Assembly: GCA_051955775.1 (NCBI GenBank)
Contig: JBQCGJ010000136.1
Location: 1-19,460 of the forward strand
From: DASUHT01 sp051955775
Lineage (GTDB): Bacteria > Actinomycetota > Thermoleophilia > Gaiellales > JAICJC01
Direction: 5' to 3'
DNA: 19,460 bases
This document shows positions 7,022-14,267 of this stretch, piece after piece. Position 1 is the stretch's first letter. The number at the start of each line of letters is the position of its first letter. The position numbers and the translations under genes are program-made. A model generated the notes under the pieces. It was not told where the DNA came from and did no database searches. It saw only the letters and a list, made by a program, of their open reading frames with translations.

Positions 7022-7063
7022 GCCGCCCGCCGCTGACAGAACGACGGCCGTAGCGCGGGCGGC
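7022..7063. terminator. Possible bidirectional hairpin between convergent genes
   Basis: GCCGCCCGC at 7022-7030 and GCGGGCGGC at 7055-7063 are perfect inverted repeats around a 24-nt loop. The hairpin sits in the 48-bp gap between the convergent MFS and EamA-like genes. No U-tract is present on either strand, so its role as a terminator is only suggested. Confidence 0.3.
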
Positions 7064-7066
7064 GGA

Positions 7067-7945
7067 TCAGTCGCCCGCGCCCCCGCCCTCCGCGGAGGCG
7101 ATCAGGCCCCCGACCTCGGGACTGGCGGCCACGATCGCCACGCCAACCGCCACCAGCGCAAGCGACACGGCGAGGGTGGCCACCACCTCGCCGTCTGCCC
7201 CCCACGTCTCGCGGAACAACAACGGCGCGATCAGCACAGGCAGCACCGTGTCCAGCACGAACACGACCGGTGCCACCCGTGTGGCGGGGCGGGACTGGAA
7301 AGCGGTCATCTCGCTCAGCGTGCCGATGGCCGCGCCTGCGGCCGCGCACGCCAGCCACGCAAGGGCGGCCAGCTTGGCTGAGCTCGACACCTGGTCGGCG
7401 AACAGCTTGGTGGCCAGCGCGCTGAAGGCGAACGCGAATCCCGCGCTGACCGAGACGGCCAGCCCGTGTGCGCGCATCCTCGCCCCGGTGACGTACGGCA
7501 GCAGCGCCACCAGGGCCACAGCCGCGAGAGCGGCGGTCAGCGGAAGAGCGGCTGCGTGCGAGCCGCTGCGGGCCGGGGCCGCGGCGGCCAGGCCGGCCAC
7601 GCCGACCACGATCGCACCCGCGCCCAGCATCTGCCTCCCGCTCACCTGCTCGTCCAGGATGCGCGCGCCCAGCGCGAGCAGGATCACCAGACCGAACGCC
7701 AGCACGGGCTGCACGACGGTGACCGGGGCGAGCACCAGGGCGAGCGCGTGCAGCGGCCAGCCCAGCCCCGCCAGCAGCGTCCCCACCAGCCACCGCGGCC
7801 GGTGCATGAGCTGCCAGATCAAGGCAGGCCGCAGGGCGTGCTCGCCGCCGGTCGCGCGCGCCTCGATGGCCTGGAGCGCAAGGCCGCAGGCGAACAGCCC
7901 ACATGCGGCCAGCGCCACGGCGATTCCCAGACCTGTGGCGAGCAT
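7067..7945 (-). CDS. EamA/DMT-type membrane transporter-like protein
   Basis: A 292-aa, roughly 10-TM protein starting MLATGLGIAVALAACGLFAC. The pattern resembles the drug/metabolite transporter superfamily: APVTVVQPVLAFGLVILLA (73-91) followed by an ARILDEQVSG loop and GAGAIVVGVAGLA (108-120) is the end of the first EamA-like repeat, and VVFVLDTVLPVLIAPLLF followed by RETWGADGEV is the equivalent in the second. Actinobacterial proteins of this shape are also compared with NIPA-type magnesium transporters. The substrate is unknown. The ATG at 7945 is chosen because a TACTCT box ends 6 nt upstream (leaderless promoter) and because the frame's upstream extension, toward 8062, is polar and overlaps the divergent VOC gene. 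Confidence 0.8.
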   Translation of the reverse strand: MLATGLGIAVALAACGLFACGLALQAIEARATGGEHALRPALIWQLMHRPRWLVGTLLAGLGWPLHALALVLAPVTVVQPVLAFGLVILLALGARILDEQVSGRQMLGAGAIVVGVAGLAAAAPARSGSHAAALPLTAALAAVALVALLPYVTGARMRAHGLAVSVSAGFAFAFSALATKLFADQVSSSAKLAALAWLACAAAGAAIGTLSEMTAFQSRPATRVAPVVFVLDTVLPVLIAPLLFRETWGADGEVVATLAVSLALVAVGVAIVAASPEVGGLIASAEGGGAGD

Positions 7946-7951
7946 AGGGCC

Positions 7952-7957
7952 AGAGTA
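7952..7957 (-). promoter_or_regulatory. Putative -10 box, leaderless start at 7945
   Basis: TACTCT on the minus strand fits TANNNT and is separated by 6 nt from the ATG at 7945-7943. No Shine-Dalgarno sequence lies between them. Confidence 0.4.
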
Positions 7958-8021
7958 ACCCGGAATCCACTCGGTGGATACCGGCCGATGATTCCGCCGC
8001 CCAGCGGGAGTCTCAGTGGGT

Positions 8022-8411
8022 ATGACAGACAGGGAATGGCCCGGCGGGATCGCCGCTATCACGCTGTTCGCCGAGGACCTCGCGGCCGCGAAACGGTTCT
8101 ACCTGGAGGTGTTCCGGCTACCGGTCTTCTACGAGGACGAGAACTCAGCCGTGTTCAGGTTCGGAGACACGCTGATCAACCTGCTGGCTACAGACGAGGC
8201 GCCGGAGCTGATCGCGCCTGGCAAGGTGGCGACGCCCGATTCGGGAGCGCGGTTCCAGTTCACGCTCGAAGTCGACGACGTGGATGCAACGGCCGCTGAG
8301 TTGCAGCGCCGCGGCGTCGAGCTGCTGAATGGTCCCATCGACCGGCCCTGGGGTCCACGCACCGCAAGCTTCCGCGATCCCGCCGGGCACATCTGGGAGA
8401 TCGCCCACTGA
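8022..8411 (+). CDS. VOC-superfamily (glyoxalase/bleomycin-resistance-like) protein
   Basis: A 129-aa single-module vicinal-oxygen-chelate protein. It shows the two beta-alpha-beta-beta-beta halves: ITLFAEDLAAAKRFYLEVF (13-31), then DENSAVFRFGDTLINLLA; and FQFTLEVDDVDATAAELQRR (78-97), then RTASFRDPAGHIWEIAH (113-129), the usual C-terminal motif with a Glu two residues from the final His. Such proteins include metal-dependent isomerases, dioxygenases and antibiotic-binding proteins; the actual activity is open. ATG 8022 was preferred to GTG 8016, which adds two residues. The gene is divergent from the EamA-like gene and is followed by the repeat cluster that separates it from the convergent cox operon. 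Confidence 0.85.
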   Translation: MTDREWPGGIAAITLFAEDLAAAKRFYLEVFRLPVFYEDENSAVFRFGDTLINLLATDEAPELIAPGKVATPDSGARFQFTLEVDDVDATAAELQRRGVELLNGPIDRPWGPRTASFRDPAGHIWEIAH

Positions 8412-8430
8412 CGACCGAGCGAAAGGCGTC

Positions 8431-8545
8431 GGGGCCTGGCCCCGGCTTCTTCGGCGTCCCACAAGCGGTGTCAGGCACCGTCACAAACCCCGTGACGGAT
8501 GCCAGACACTTCCGCGACGGGGCCTGGCCCCAGGGGCCTGGCCGC
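8431..8545. repeat. Second GGGGCCTGGCCCC cluster
   Basis: Copies lie at 8431-8443 and 8519-8531, with a third at 8533-8545 that ends in GGCCGC instead of GGCCCC. The last two copy the 13+1+13 tandem at 1771-1797. A long imperfect hairpin (8468-8509) sits between the first and second copies. The cluster fills the gap between the convergent VOC gene and the last gene of the cox operon. It could serve as a two-way transcript end, but it also looks like part of a dispersed repeat family. Confidence 0.8.
8468..8509. repeat. Imperfect hairpin built on GTGTCAGGCACC
   Basis: The left arm GTGTCAGGCACCGTCAC (8468-8484) pairs with the right arm GTGACGGATGCCAGACAC (8492-8509) apart from one mismatch and one bulged base, around the 7-nt loop AAACCCC. 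Arms of 17-18 bp with little complementarity error are unlikely by chance. The GTGTCAGGCACC core resembles REP-like palindromes (from memory); no REP-type transposase gene lies nearby. Confidence 0.7.
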
Positions 8546-8613
8546 GGGTGTTGAGGTGCAGGATGGTGGCGCGCTGGCGCGTGGGACGCGGCCAGCGCGT
8601 CAGCAGACAAGCC

Positions 8614-9765
8614 TCAGATGATGTTGCGCTCGGGCCGCAGGTGATCCGCGGAGAAGCGATCGGCGGCGAGCGGGCTGACGTCGACGAACGGCTCGCGGCC
8701 GAGATACAGGTCGCGCACAATCTCCCCCACCGCCGGCGCCTGCAGGAACCCGTGCCCCGAGAAGCCGGTCGCGTACAGGAACCGGCCCCCGCCCGCGGCC
8801 TCGCCGATCAGCGCGTTGTGATCCGGCGTGACCTCATACAGCCCCGCCCAGCCACCGGCGATCCCGGCCTCTGCCACGGCCGGCGCACGGCGACCGGCGA
8901 TCTCCATCAGCGCCGGGATCCAGTCGTCGGTCGCCCGGTCGTCGAACCCCGGCTGCTCGTCGGCGTAAGACATCCCCAACAGCAGCCCCGGCCCCTCACG
9001 GTGGAAGTAGAAGCTGGTCTCGAAGTCGATCGTCATCGGGATGGCGCCGTCCAGGCCCGGCACCGGCTCGGTGAACAGCACCTGCCGGCGCAGCGGCTCG
9101 ACCGGCAGCGCGACCCCCGCCATCTCGCCCACGCGTGCCGACCAGGCCCCCGCGGCGCACACGACAGCGCCCGCCCGCACCCGGCCCTGCGACGTCACCA
9201 CGACCTGATCCCCGTTGCCGGCCTCCTCGATCGCGGTCACCTCGCACCCCGTCTCCAGCTGCGCGCCGAGCGCGCGGGCACCGCCGGCGTACCCCTGCAC
9301 CACCGCCTCCGGCGTGGCATGCCCGTCGTCCGGCGAGAACGCCGCCGCCAGCACGTCGCCGACCTGGATCAATGGGTTCAGGCGAGCCGCGTCCGCCGCA
9401 GACAGCATCCGGCTCGGCACTCCGAGCTCGCCCTGCAGCTCCACGCTGGCCTCGAACGAGCGCACATCCGCCTCACGGGTCAGCAGAAACAGGTAGCCGA
9501 CCTGATGGAATCCGATCTCCCAGCCCGGCCGGCGCCCGAAATCCGCGAAGGCGCGCAGGCTGCGGGCACCGATCTGGATGTTCAGCGGATCCGAGAACTG
9601 CGCCCGCACCCCGCCGGCTGCGCGGCTGGTCGATCCGCCCGCGAGCTGGCCCCGCTCGACCAGCAGCACATCCCCCACGCCGGCCTCCGCCAGGTGGAAG
9701 GCGATGCTCGCGCCGATCACGCCGCCGCCGATCACGACCACCGAGGCGGCCGCCGGCAGAGCCAT
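8614..9765 (-). CDS. FAD-dependent oxidoreductase (DAO family, sarcosine/glycine-oxidase-like)
   Basis: A 383-aa flavoprotein of the D-amino-acid oxidase family. The N-terminus carries the dinucleotide-binding fold VVVIGGGVIGASIAFHLAEAG (G13-x-G15-x-x-G18) and the ribose-binding acid in LLVERG (E37), followed by GGSTSRAAGGVRAQF (43-57), typical of sarcosine oxidase beta-like proteins. Near the C-terminus are GGWAGLYEVTPDHNALIG and FLYATGFSGHGFLQAPAVGE, the family's second FAD-contacting region. Expected chemistry: oxidation of a secondary or primary amine of an amino acid, giving an imine and H2O2 or reducing an acceptor; the substrate is unknown. It is the last gene of the cox operon: its ATG overlaps the methyltransferase stop as TGATG. 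A link to CO oxidation is not established; amine oxidation or removal of an N-methyl group are possibilities. Confidence 0.88.
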   Translation of the reverse strand: MALPAAASVVVIGGGVIGASIAFHLAEAGVGDVLLVERGQLAGGSTSRAAGGVRAQFSDPLNIQIGARSLRAFADFGRRPGWEIGFHQVGYLFLLTREADVRSFEASVELQGELGVPSRMLSAADAARLNPLIQVGDVLAAAFSPDDGHATPEAVVQGYAGGARALGAQLETGCEVTAIEEAGNGDQVVVTSQGRVRAGAVVCAAGAWSARVGEMAGVALPVEPLRRQVLFTEPVPGLDGAIPMTIDFETSFYFHREGPGLLLGMSYADEQPGFDDRATDDWIPALMEIAGRRAPAVAEAGIAGGWAGLYEVTPDHNALIGEAAGGGRFLYATGFSGHGFLQAPAVGEIVRDLYLGREPFVDVSPLAADRFSADHLRPERNII

Positions 9766-10526
9766 CAGGCGTCCTCCGAGGCGACCTGTCCGGTGACCAG
9801 GAGCATCGTCCGCCACAGCGCCAACGCCCCCTCTTCGCAATAGTCGGCAAGTCGCCGCTCCAGCGCGGCCTGGAGTGCCTGCGCCTCGTCAGGGGTGATC
9901 GACTCCCGGAGCCGCCGGAAGTGCCCGATCTGCGCGCACAGCCTGTCCCAGTGCTCGGCGGCCGTGGCCGGACGCAGCACGTCGGACAGCACCCGCCCCG
10001 AGATCTGCTCGAGCCCTGCCGCGCGGTGCAATCCCTCCAGCTCGGTCAGATCGCCGAGCCTCCCGAACACGCGGGCGAAGCCCGCCCGGTCAGGCCCCAG
10101 GGCGGCCGCCACCCCCGCCCGCGGCTCGATGAACCACGGGTTGGCCGAGGGCTCGGCCCACACCGCCGTCACCACCGACCCACCAGGCTCGACCACGCGA
10201 CCCAGCTCGCGCACCGTGGCCTCGGGATCGCGGGCGATCATCAGCGACAGCCGGCTCAGCGCGGCGTCGAACTCGCCATCCGCGAACGGCAGCCGCTCGT
10301 CCATGTCGGCCTCCACCGCACGCACCTCCACCCCGGCGGCCGACGCCCGCTTGGCCAGCTCGCCGAGCTGGCCCGCGTTCGTGTCCATCCCGGTCACCTG
10401 CGCCCCGCGCTCGGCCAGCGCCACCGTCACCCGGCCGCTGCCGCAGCCAACGTCGAGCACACGCATAGCCGGCCCCACCGCGGCCAGCACCTCGGCCACC
10501 CCCAGAAACCCACCATCCCCGGTCAC
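9765..10526 (-). CDS. SAM-dependent class I methyltransferase
   Basis: A 253-aa cytosolic methyltransferase starting at GTG 10526. Motif I is MRVLDVGCGSGRVTVALAE (21-39), with the acid after the second strand in TGMDTN (D48) and a post-core FDAALSRLSLM segment; EPGGSVVTAVW forms motif III. The C-terminal half (AGLEQISGRVLSDVLRPATA and the helices after it) resembles UbiE/Methyltransf_11-type small-molecule enzymes. The N-terminus is short, with only about 20 residues before motif I. The start overlaps the stop of the XdhC-YHS gene as GTGA, and its own stop overlaps the next gene as TGATG. The substrate is unknown; it is not among the classic cox accessory genes. Confidence 0.87.
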   Translation of the reverse strand: MTGDGGFLGVAEVLAAVGPAMRVLDVGCGSGRVTVALAERGAQVTGMDTNAGQLGELAKRASAAGVEVRAVEADMDERLPFADGEFDAALSRLSLMIARDPEATVRELGRVVEPGGSVVTAVWAEPSANPWFIEPRAGVAAALGPDRAGFARVFGRLGDLTELEGLHRAAGLEQISGRVLSDVLRPATAAEHWDRLCAQIGHFRRLRESITPDEAQALQAALERRLADYCEEGALALWRTMLLVTGQVASEDA

Positions 10527-11413
10527 AGGGCCGAGGCGCCCTCGATGTAGCGGGAGGGATCAGCCTCGAACCGCGCCCGGCAGCCGGCGCAGCAGAAGTG
10601 GTAGGTGACGCCGTCCACCACGGTCCGCTCGGACCCCGCCCGCACCACCACCGTCATGCCGCAGACCGGATCGACTGCCTCCTCGGGCGCCTCCGCAGCG
10701 GCCGCCACCGGCCGGGAATGCCGCCACGCCACCAACTCGGCCAGCACGGCGACCGCGATCTCCTCCTGGCGCAGCGGGCCGAGGTCGAGGCCGGCCGGGC
10801 TGCGCACCCGGGCCAGCGCCTCCTCCTCCACACCACGCTCGCGCAGAAGCGCGAACACGGAGGCAGCGCGCCGGCTCGACGCCACCAGCCCAACATAGCC
10901 CGCCGGGCCGGCCAGGGCGGCCTCCAGGGCCTCCTCGTCACCGCGGCCCATGCTCGCGATCACCACGGCAGACGGCTGCTCGGCGAAGTCGCGCGTGACC
11001 CGCCAGCCGATCCGCTCCGCGAGCTCGGCCAGCGTGCGCGCGGCGGGGCTCTCGCCCAGCACCGCCAGCACCGGCCGGGCCGGGGCGGGCTCGATCAGCA
11101 CGTCCACCAGACCCTCCGAGGCGCAGCCGGTGGCCAGCACGTCGACCCCGCTGTCGTCCTCCTGGCCGGGCGGGCCGATGCGCACCAGCCGCGACTCTCC
11201 GGCATCCAGGGCCCGCAGCGACTCCCGCACCACCACCGGCTCGCAGCACGAACCGCCGATCCACCCCTCCAGGCTGCCGTCCGGGCGCACCAGCGCGCGG
11301 TCGCCCCGCCTGGTCGAGGCGGGGCGGCGCACGCGCACGACTGTGGCAAGCACATACGGCTCTCCACTCGACTGGAGCCGGCCGGCCTCAACGATCACCT
11401 CATCCGGCGTCAC
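10523..11413 (-). CDS. XdhC/CoxF-family maturation factor fused to a C-terminal YHS domain
   Basis: A 296-aa protein from GTG 11413. Residues 1-235 are XdhC-like: EPYVLATVVRVRRPASTRRGDRALV, the GGSCCEPVVVRESL segment (53-66), a Rossmann-type second half with YVGLVASSRRAASVFALL (173-190), and RSPAGLDLG (204-212). XdhC proteins bind molybdenum cofactor and help insert sulfurated cofactor into xanthine dehydrogenase-type enzymes; CoxF is the CO dehydrogenase counterpart. Residues about 246-290 form a YHS/TRASH-like domain: VDPVCGM, then VDGVTYHFCCAGCRARFEADPSRYI, with cysteines 251, 274, 275 and 278. Such domains bind metals, often copper or other soft metals. The gene sits directly after coxL, sharing GTGA with its stop, which fits a maturation role for the Cu-S-Mo centre. 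YHS-mediated copper handling is inference. Confidence 0.88.
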   Translation of the reverse strand: MTPDEVIVEAGRLQSSGEPYVLATVVRVRRPASTRRGDRALVRPDGSLEGWIGGSCCEPVVVRESLRALDAGESRLVRIGPPGQEDDSGVDVLATGCASEGLVDVLIEPAPARPVLAVLGESPAARTLAELAERIGWRVTRDFAEQPSAVVIASMGRGDEEALEAALAGPAGYVGLVASSRRAASVFALLRERGVEEEALARVRSPAGLDLGPLRQEEIAVAVLAELVAWRHSRPVAAAAEAPEEAVDPVCGMTVVVRAGSERTVVDGVTYHFCCAGCRARFEADPSRYIEGASAL

Positions 11414-13758
11414 TCGGCCAGACCCACCTCCGACAGCGCCTGCCACACCTTTGCGGGCGTGACCGGCATCTCCAGGTTGCGCACGCCGGCGTGGGCCAGC
11501 GCGTCCACGATCGCGTTGACGTCGGCCGCGGGCGATCCGACGGTGGCCGACTCGCCCACCCCCTTGGCGCCGAACGGATGGTGCGGCGACGGCGTCACGG
11601 TGTCGAACAGCTCGAACTTCGGCGTCTCCCAGGACGTCGGCAGAAGGTAGTCCATGAACGTCGAGCCGATGCAGTTGCCGTCGTCGTCGAAGGTGATCAG
11701 CTCCATGGCGGCGATCGCAAAGCCCTCGGTCAGGCCGCCCATGATCTGTCCTTCCACGATCATCGGATTGATGCGCACGCCGCAGTCGTCGACGGCCACC
11801 ACCCGCTGCACCTTCCACTCGCCGGTGCCGCGGTCGACCTCGACCACCACCGCGTAGGTGCCGAACGGGTAGGTCATGTTCGGCGGGTCGTAGTAGTGGG
11901 TGCCCTCCAGGCCGGCCTCCATGCCGTCCGGCAGGTTGGTGTAGGCGGCGAAGGCGCAGTCCTGGATGGTCACGCCGCGATCCGGGCTGCCCTTGACCGA
12001 GAACCGGCCCGCCTCCCACACCAGGTCGTCCTCAGACGCCTCCAGCAGGTGGGCGGCGATCTTCTTCGCCTTGTCGCGCAGCTTGCGCGCGATGACCGCG
12101 GTGGCGGCGCCGCTGGTCGGTGTCGAACGGCTGGCGTACGTGCCCAGGCCGTACGGCGTGGTGTCGGTGTCGCCCTCCTCCACCGCAACGTCCTCGGTGG
12201 GGATGCCGAGCTCCTCGGCGATGATCTGGCCGTACGTCGTCTCGTGTCCCTGACCCTGGGTCTTGGTGCCCAGCTTGAGGATCGCCTTGCCGGTCGGGTG
12301 CACGCGCAGCTCCGCCGAATCGAACATGCGCAGACCGGCGATGTCATACGTCTTGCCGGGGCCGGCCCCCACCACCTCGGTGAACGAGGCCACGCCGATC
12401 CCCAGCAGCCGCCCCTCGGCCCGGGCCTGGGCCTGCTCGCGGCGCAGGTCGTCGTAGCCGAGCTTCTCCAGGGCCAGCTTCATGGCCCTGGGGTAGTCGC
12501 CCGAGTCGTACTCGAAGCCGGTCGCCGACACGTATGGGAACTGATCCGGCTGGATGAAGTTGCGCATGCGGAACTCGGCCGGGTCGATGTCCAGCTCGTA
12601 GGCCGCGTTCTGCACCAGCCGCTCGATCAGGTACGAGGCCTCGGTGACCCGGAACGAGCATCGGTATGCCACCCCGCCCGGCGCCTTGTTGGTGTACGCG
12701 CCGTCGGCCACCACGTGGGCGGCCGGGATGTCGTAGGAGCCGGTGCAGATGTGGAACAGCCCGGCCTTGAATTTGGTCGGCTGGGCGTCGGCGAAGAAGG
12801 CGCCGTTGTCGGACAGCAGCTTCACCCGCAGGCCGGTGATGCGATCGCCCTTGATGGCCAGGTCGCCGTGCATGTGGTAGTCGCGGGCGAAGCCGGTCGA
12901 GATCAGGTTGCCGGTGCGGTCCTCGATCCACTTCACCGGACGGCCGATCAAAAGCGACGCCGCGGTTGCCACCACGTAGCCGGGGTAGATCGGCACCTTG
13001 TTCCCGAACCCGCCGCCGATATCCGGCGACACGATGCGGATCTGGTGCTCGGGCAGACCCGCCACGAGCGCAAACAGGGTGCGGTGTGCGTGCGGCGCCT
13101 GCGAGGTCATATAGATGGTGGCCTTGCCGGTGGCCGGATTGACGTCGGCCACGCAGCCGCAGCACTCCAGCGGCGCCGGATGGCAGCGCGGGTAGAAGGT
13201 GTCCAGCGAGACCACACGGTCGGCCTCGGCGAAGGCGCGCTCGGTGGCGGCTGCGTCGCCCGCCTCCCAGTGGTAGATGGCGTTGGAGTCCTGCCCCTCC
13301 TTGTCGTCGCGGATCACCGGCGCCGACGGCTCCATCGCCTGCTGCGGGCTGATGATCGCCGGCAGCGGCTCGTAGTCGACGTCGATCAGCTCCAGCGCGT
13401 CCTTCGCGACGTACGGGCTCTCGGCCACCACGGCCGCCACCTCCTGGCCCTGGAAGCGAACCTTGTCGGTGGCCAGCACGGCCTGCGTATCGCCCGACAG
13501 CGTCGGCATCCAGGCCAGGTTGTGTGCCGCCATCAGCTCGCCGGTGACGACCGCCACCACGCCCGGCAGCGCGGCCGCGCGGCTGGTGTCGATGGAGCGG
13601 ATGCGGGCGTGCGCGAATGGGCTGCGCAGGAGCTCCAGGTGCAGCATGTTGGGCAGCTTGACGTCGTCGACGTACGTGCCGCCGCCGCGGATGAACCGCT
13701 CGTCCTCCTTGCGCTTGACCGAGTGGCCAAGCCCCCGCACCTCATGCGCGGTCGCCAT
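11410..13758 (-). CDS. coxL: Form I carbon monoxide dehydrogenase, molybdenum (large) subunit
   Basis: The 782-aa catalytic subunit of aerobic CO dehydrogenase, which oxidises CO + H2O to CO2 at a Cu-S-Mo centre. The active-site loop reads AYRCSFR (364-370), with Cys367 as the copper ligand. AYxCSFR defines form I, true CO dehydrogenase, whereas form II enzymes have AYRGAGR. Other xanthine-oxidase-family cofactor motifs are present: GGGFGNK (248-254), GQGHETTYG (502-510), VDDCGVRINP (656-665) and GAKGVGESATVG (730-741), with Glu736 matching the catalytic glutamate. Length is close to characterised CoxL (about 800 aa). The ATG at 13758 overlaps the coxS stop as TGATG, and the 3' end overlaps the XdhC-YHS gene as GTGA. 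No active-site residue appears missing. Confidence 0.96.
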   Translation of the reverse strand: MATAHEVRGLGHSVKRKEDERFIRGGGTYVDDVKLPNMLHLELLRSPFAHARIRSIDTSRAAALPGVVAVVTGELMAAHNLAWMPTLSGDTQAVLATDKVRFQGQEVAAVVAESPYVAKDALELIDVDYEPLPAIISPQQAMEPSAPVIRDDKEGQDSNAIYHWEAGDAAATERAFAEADRVVSLDTFYPRCHPAPLECCGCVADVNPATGKATIYMTSQAPHAHRTLFALVAGLPEHQIRIVSPDIGGGFGNKVPIYPGYVVATAASLLIGRPVKWIEDRTGNLISTGFARDYHMHGDLAIKGDRITGLRVKLLSDNGAFFADAQPTKFKAGLFHICTGSYDIPAAHVVADGAYTNKAPGGVAYRCSFRVTEASYLIERLVQNAAYELDIDPAEFRMRNFIQPDQFPYVSATGFEYDSGDYPRAMKLALEKLGYDDLRREQAQARAEGRLLGIGVASFTEVVGAGPGKTYDIAGLRMFDSAELRVHPTGKAILKLGTKTQGQGHETTYGQIIAEELGIPTEDVAVEEGDTDTTPYGLGTYASRSTPTSGAATAVIARKLRDKAKKIAAHLLEASEDDLVWEAGRFSVKGSPDRGVTIQDCAFAAYTNLPDGMEAGLEGTHYYDPPNMTYPFGTYAVVVEVDRGTGEWKVQRVVAVDDCGVRINPMIVEGQIMGGLTEGFAIAAMELITFDDDGNCIGSTFMDYLLPTSWETPKFELFDTVTPSPHHPFGAKGVGESATVGSPAADVNAIVDALAHAGVRNLEMPVTPAKVWQALSEVGLAE

Positions 13759-14267
13759 CAGTTCCCCTCCCGCATCTTGGCCGCCGCGTACTGCACGGCC
13801 TTGACGATGTTCTGATATCCGGTGCAGCGGCAGATGTTGCCCGACAGCGCCCACCGGATCTCCTCCTCGGTGGGATCGGGGTTCTCGGCCAGGAGGGCCG
13901 TGGCGGTCAGCATCATGCCCGGAGTGCAGTAGCCGCACTGCAGGCCGTGCTCCTCATGGAACCCCTCCTGGATGGGATGGTGCGCTCCGCCCTGCAACAG
14001 CCCCTCGACGGTGGTCACCTCCTGCCCGTCCGCCTGCACCGCGAACATCGTGCACGACTTCACCGGCACGCCGTTGATCAGCACCGTGCATGCGCCGCAG
14101 CTCGTCGTGTCGCACCCGATATGGGTGCCGGTCAGGCCGAGCGTGTCACGCAGAAAGTGCACCAGCAGTTGCCGCGTCTCGACGTCGGCCGAGCGCGCCG
14201 TGCCGTTGACGGTGACGGTGACAGCGGACGTGTGCGAGCCGGTTTCGGCGGTCGTGGCCATCGTCAT
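13758..14267 (-). CDS. coxS: CO dehydrogenase, [2Fe-2S] (small) subunit
   Basis: A 169-aa electron-transfer subunit carrying electrons from the Mo site to the FAD subunit. The N-terminal plant-ferredoxin-type cluster uses C52-x4-C57-x2-C60-x11-C72 (GCDTTSCGACTVLINGVPVK followed by SC). The C-terminal helical-domain cluster uses C111-x2-C114 (QCGYCTPGMM) and C146-x-C148 (GNICRCTGYQNIV), the classic C-x2-C-x31-C-x-C spacing. All eight cysteines are intact. Two start codons compete: ATG 14267 overlaps the coxM stop as ATGA, while ATG 14261 is 7 nt from the Shine-Dalgarno AAGGAG at 14274-14269 and shortens the protein by two residues. It lies between coxM and coxL, the usual M-S-L order. Confidence 0.96.
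   Translation of the reverse strand: MTMATTAETGSHTSAVTVTVNGTARSADVETRQLLVHFLRDTLGLTGTHIGCDTTSCGACTVLINGVPVKSCTMFAVQADGQEVTTVEGLLQGGAHHPIQEGFHEEHGLQCGYCTPGMMLTATALLAENPDPTEEEIRWALSGNICRCTGYQNIVKAVQYAAAKMREGN

Noticed and set aside
8412..8613. Insertion sequence or transposase remnant in the repeat gap
   Set aside because: Palindromes are present, but no frame of transposase type, no target-site duplication and no terminal repeats flanking a gene were found.
11410..13758. Long plus-strand open frame (11491-13815) opposite coxL
   Set aside because: A shadow frame of a high-GC gene: its product is low-complexity Arg/Gly/His-rich sequence, while the minus-strand frame encodes a complete CoxL with all motifs.
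11410..13758. Xanthine dehydrogenase or form II (CODH-like) large subunit
   Set aside because: The active-site loop is AYRCSFR, not the AYRGAGR of form II or a purine-binding loop.
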